From the NCBI RefSeq assembly GCF_016918855.1, contig NZ_JADKYB010000015.1:1-64000 (forward strand): a stretch of 64,000 bases of DNA. Reading direction: 5' to 3'. The position numbers were made by a program, and so were the translations under genes. The notes under the pieces were generated by a model. It ran no database searches. It saw only the letters and a program-made list of their open reading frames with translations, and was not told the DNA's origin. The DNA comes from Actinacidiphila acididurans (lineage in GTDB: Bacteria > Actinomycetota > Actinomycetes > Streptomycetales > Streptomycetaceae). Shown one piece after another: positions 60,877 through 64,000 of this stretch. How positions within the stretch are numbered: position 1 is the first letter of the stretch; every line of letters begins with the position of its first letter.

Positions 60877-60907
60877 CCGGACGGACGGCCCGGAGCCGTC
60901 CGTCCGG
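60877..60907. terminator. Bidirectional hairpin terminator
   Basis: CCGGACGGACGGC (60877-60889) pairs perfectly with its reverse complement at 60895-60907 around a 5 nt loop, between convergent genes that end at 60876 and 60915. Confidence 0.85.
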
Positions 60908-60914
60908 GGTCGGG

Positions 60915-62507
60915 CTACGGCGCCGCGGGTTCGGGCGCGGCGGGTTCGGGCGCCGCGGGCTGAGGCGCCGGGGCGGTGCGGGAGGCCCGGATCTCGTGGC
61001 CGTCCGAGGTGAGGCACTCCCCCGTGGTCAGGTCGAACCGCCAGCCGTGGAGGGCGCAGGTGAGCACGTCGGACTCGATCGTGCCGAACCGGGAGAGGTC
61101 GGCGCGCAAGTGGGGGCAGCGGCGCTGGACCTGCCAGTCGTCGATGACGACGTCCTCGCCGTCGTCGTCGGCGGAGGCGTAGTAGTTCTCCACGTACTCG
61201 ATGCGCTCTCCGGACAGGCACTTGAAGAACGTGTAGACGAACTCGTTGTAGGGGCCGACGCGTTCGGCGCTGAAGCGCAGCGAGAGCAGCAGGCTGTTGG
61301 ACCAGTCGACCTCCCGCGCGGCGATGTTGGTGGCCACGAGGTCCCCGGCGGTGGACAGCACGTAGGGGCAGGGTTCGCCGTCCCACAGCCGGACCTGCCG
61401 GGCGGGGAAGTCGACGACGACGGAGATGTCGTCGACGTCCAGCCGCAGGGGCGCGCCGACGCCGGCGCAGATCCGGTCGGCCATGGCCATCAGGGGCTCC
61501 CACCAGCGCTTGAGCGCGGCGAGCAGTTCGTCCGGCGGCAGGGCCGGGGCCCGGCCGGCGCGCTCGGCGTCGAGCTCCGGCTGCCGCCGGCGGGCGTAGG
61601 ACCGCAGGTACTCGGACTTGTGGTCGAACAGGTAGTCGATGTCCTCCGGGGCGTGCCGGTGGACGACCTCGCAGTCGCGCTTGCCGACCTCCGCGACCGT
61701 GCCCGGCAGCCACAGGTGCGCCCGGACCTCCGGGCGTACCTGCGCCAGCTGCTCCAGGAACTCCCGCTGGTCGGTGAAGATGCTCTCCTGGTCCCGGCCG
61801 GTGCCGTTGAGATGGAACAGCTCCTCGTCGAGGAAGCAGGCCGGTCCGGAGTTGGGAAAGACGTGGACGCCCTGGAGCGCCTCGATGTAGCGCACCGCCC
61901 GCTCGAACTGTCCCTGGCGCTTGCGCTCGGCGAACTGCCGTTTCGCCTCGTGGGGGATGCGGTAGACCATGGGCCACCAGATGGCGCCGGAGAACTGCAG
62001 GAAGTGCGCGTGGACCTCGCCGAATTCGAGAATCGCGGCGGTGTCCAGCGGGTGGGCGTCGTTCTGGTTCAGCAGGACCGTTTCCCCGTCGTCCAGTGAC
62101 AGCGCCGAGTCCCCGATCGGCCCGTCGCCCGGCCCGGTCAGAGCGGTGATCATGATGCGCAGCCCGTCCCGCTCGACGGGCACGCCGCCGCGGGTGCGCA
62201 GGAAGTTCGTGAAGCCCAGTGCCCGCAGCTCGTTCTCCAGCTCGGCGGTGGCGTAGGCGGGCAGCAGCACCGTGACGTCCTTGCGTACGTGACGGCGCAG
62301 GGTCACCGGATCGAAGTGGTCCCGGTGCAGGTGGGACACGTACAGATAGTCGGCGTCCCGGCCGTAGCGGTCCCAGTCCAGGTCGCTGTTGTCCGGAAAC
62401 GGGAACCACGACCCGAAGAAGGCCGGAGCGACCCATGGATCGCACAGCACCGACCCCGCGGCCGTCTCGACGTACAGCCCAGCGTGCCCCAACCCGGTAA
62501 TACGCAC
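60915..62507 (-). CDS. MBL-fold/Rieske fusion protein (CMAH-like)
   Basis: 530 residues. The N-terminal UlaG-like metallo-beta-lactamase domain has GHAGLYVETAAGSVLCDPW and SHLHRDHFDP (HxHxDH). The C-terminal Rieske domain has CPHLRADLSRFG and CALHGWRFD (CxH and CxxH). These two domains are also joined, in the other order, in CMP-N-acetylneuraminate hydroxylases, where the Rieske centre activates oxygen and the MBL domain binds the substrate. It is probably an oxygenase of a sugar nucleotide or lipid. The C-terminus has a PEPAA repeat coded by 15 bp units (60915-60960). The start is the GTG at 62507; longer frames lack homology. Confidence 0.78.
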   Translation of the reverse strand: MRITGLGHAGLYVETAAGSVLCDPWVAPAFFGSWFPFPDNSDLDWDRYGRDADYLYVSHLHRDHFDPVTLRRHVRKDVTVLLPAYATAELENELRALGFTNFLRTRGGVPVERDGLRIMITALTGPGDGPIGDSALSLDDGETVLLNQNDAHPLDTAAILEFGEVHAHFLQFSGAIWWPMVYRIPHEAKRQFAERKRQGQFERAVRYIEALQGVHVFPNSGPACFLDEELFHLNGTGRDQESIFTDQREFLEQLAQVRPEVRAHLWLPGTVAEVGKRDCEVVHRHAPEDIDYLFDHKSEYLRSYARRRQPELDAERAGRAPALPPDELLAALKRWWEPLMAMADRICAGVGAPLRLDVDDISVVVDFPARQVRLWDGEPCPYVLSTAGDLVATNIAAREVDWSNSLLLSLRFSAERVGPYNEFVYTFFKCLSGERIEYVENYYASADDDGEDVVIDDWQVQRRCPHLRADLSRFGTIESDVLTCALHGWRFDLTTGECLTSDGHEIRASRTAPAPQPAAPEPAAPEPAAP

Positions 62508-62800
62508 AGTGCAACCCCAATAGCGCTCGCAGCACTGCCGCCCGATGCGGAGGGCGGCTCGGTCCCTCCGACGATCAAGCGCTCGGCGCCCGTACGCAGC
62601 CGCAGGGTCAGCCGGATGCCCGGCAGCCGAACGGAACGCCCCTGGTGAGACCCACATCGGCCGCTCCGGATCCACCGTTTCGGCCGTCCCCCGGATACCC
62701 GGGCCGGCCTGCGGAGCGGGGCGGCGGACGAGTGGGGCCGTACGCCTTCCACCGCCTCGCCCGCTGCTCCGAGCGGCGCACCGGTGTTACTTTCTGTGAC
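62508..62800. other. Spacer without clear features
   Basis: The 293 bp between the MBL-Rieske gene and the last gene have open frames but no coding signal, hairpin or repeat that I can support. Confidence 0.4.
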
Positions 62801-64000
62801 GTGACCGATCACGCGCTACGGCTGCTGCGGCAGGACCGCCGCCTGGCCGAACTGGCCGCCTTCCCCTTCGACTTCGACCTGGACCGCGCCGCCCACGGCC
62901 ATGTGGAGGAGGTCCGCCTCGCCTCGGGCGGCCCGCTGGAGACGCTGGCCGGGGACGACACCGGCGGTACGTACTTCGTGTGCGCGGACGGCTCGGTGCT
63001 CTACGCCGACTCGGAGGGCGCCGCGGGGATCATCGGCTCCAGTGTCGACGAGGCCCTGGAGCTCGTGATCGGCCTGCCCGGCTGGCGCGGCTACGTAGGT
63101 CTGTCGCCGGACGACGGCGAGGAGAAGATCCTTGCGTGCGTCGCGGAGACCGAGGACGAGATCCGTGAGTACTACGGAATCGACGAGGAGCGGGCCGAGC
63201 TGCGTGCGTCGCTGGGCTTCCGGGACGCTCCCCGGTCGAGCTGGTGGGCAGGCTGCGTGCCGCGCTGCTGCGCACCGAGCCGGACTTCGTCCTGCTCAAC
63301 GCGGACGAGGGGTGCGCGTACGACCGGATGGGCCCGGCCGGGCCCCCGCTGTGGGAGCCGGTGCTCGCGGCGGGCCGCGCCGATCTCGCCCGGCTGCGGG
63401 AGGGTGACCGCACGGCGTGGCGTGACGTCGCCGAGGACCCGGTGCGGCGCCGGATCGCCCTGCGGGCCGCGCAGTTCGACCGCGCCGAGGGCGATCCGGA
63501 CCTGCTGCGGCATCTGCTGCGGCACGAGACACGGTCCTCGATGACGGACGAACTGCGGCTCGCGGCCGTGCTGGTGGGGCTGCGCGGAGACACCGCGGAT
63601 CTGCCCCTGCTGCTCGAGGTCCGGAAGACGGACTTCGACACCGCGTGCGGCCTGAGCGAGATTCCGGAACCGGGTGCGAGCGCGGACGAGTTGCGGCAGT
63701 GGGCTCGGGCGCTCGACGAGTCGATGTTCGGGACGGACCCGTCGGACGAGCCGGTCTCCACCTGGACCGGCCTGGCGCGGGACCAGGGGATGACGGAGCT
63801 CGCGCGGGTGACACTGATCCGCGAACTCGACCACATCTTCATGGACCAGGGCAGACTCCGCCGCCCCGAGGCGCCCCACACCCTGGCCACGGCTGCGCTG
63901 AGCCGGCTCGCCCGGGACTTCGAGGAACTCGGCGACCTTCCCCAGGCGCTGCGCGCCCAGCGCCTGTACGCCGCGCTTCAGGAGACGGCATGGAACCGGG
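62801..64000 (+). pseudogene. Hypothetical protein, frameshifted (partial)
   Basis: From the GTG at 62801 the frame encodes a good protein (SUKH/SMI1-like feel: FDFDLDRAAHGHVEEVRLAS, GGTYFVCADGSVLYADSEGA) up to LRASLGFRDAP at about 63230. The same protein then continues in another frame (VELVGRLRAALLRTEPDFVL and onward) through the right edge. The break is at the CCCC run 63230-63233; one C more or two fewer would restore one frame. The original frame ends at 63544. The second half is helical, with TPR/HEAT-like segments (LPQALRAQRLYAALQETAWN). Function unknown. A real frameshift and a sequencing error are equally possible. Confidence 0.6.

Overview
The window is very GC-rich throughout. It has dense bidirectional genes, many ATGA and TGATG stop/start overlaps, rare TTA (bldA-type) leucine codons, mycothiol-type DinB enzymes, a SpoIIE-type phosphatase, and XRE plus anti-sigma-like ATPase genes. 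This points to the chromosome of a Streptomyces or a close actinomycete, probably a non-core part with some decaying accessory DNA.

Layout. 1-4.4 kb: a cell-surface polymer locus with a Wzz/BY-kinase-like protein whose Walker A lysine is lost, a GT4 glycosyltransferase, a nucleotidyltransferase and a CDP-alcohol phosphotransferase. 4.5-10.6 kb: membrane pentapeptide protein, a large RNA-like hairpin, deacetylase-like and YVTN-propeller lipoproteins, serine hydrolase, small protein, Bcr/CflA exporter. 10.7-17.2 kb: small metabolic enzymes (Gfo/Idh, pterin dehydratase, PhzF, a beta-hydroxyacid dehydrogenase), two GNATs, a TetR regulator and a DinB-type enzyme, with a well-defined double operator near 14.7 kb. 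17.2-21.5 kb: a molybdenum hydroxylase (IorA/IorB type) divergent from its XdhC chaperone. 21.7-30.9 kb: MBL hydrolase, a two-component system, a secreted NTF2-like protein, an MDR oxidoreductase, a CGNR protein, DoxX/cupin with a LysR regulator, and a second DinB-type enzyme.

31-35.8 kb is an accessory, decaying region: a tRNA-like element, small HTH and hypothetical genes, an XRE-type effector pseudogene with an amber stop, a WhiJ/AbaA-like XRE and ATPase group with a TTA-containing leader peptide, an XRE gene with an in-frame TGA, and a 630 bp T-poor degenerate repeat array. 35.7-42.2 kb is a polysaccharide-degradation cluster: two LacI-type operators, a GH2 remnant, a GH71/99-like enzyme, a DeoR regulator and a GH27 alpha-galactosidase whose 3' end is tandemly triplicated past its stop. 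42.2-46.4 kb holds a SpoIIE-type phosphatase and a two-gene EACC1-caspase module. 46.6-53.3 kb holds an APC permease with a ROK regulator, cytochrome bd oxidase CydAB, and a DUF1772/TetR pair with matching palindromic operators. 53.3-58.9 kb is a tightly coupled operon of an HSPA12-like Hsp70, two coiled-coil proteins, a patatin lipase and a SLATT-like 2TM protein, the best candidate here for an undescribed system. 59.2-62.5 kb holds a TetR/SDR pair and an MBL-Rieske fusion. The right edge carries a frameshifted hypothetical gene.

Recurring theme: short tandem duplications sit at or just past the stop codons of several genes (Gfo/Idh, TetR, MBL, GH27, ROK, MBL-Rieske).
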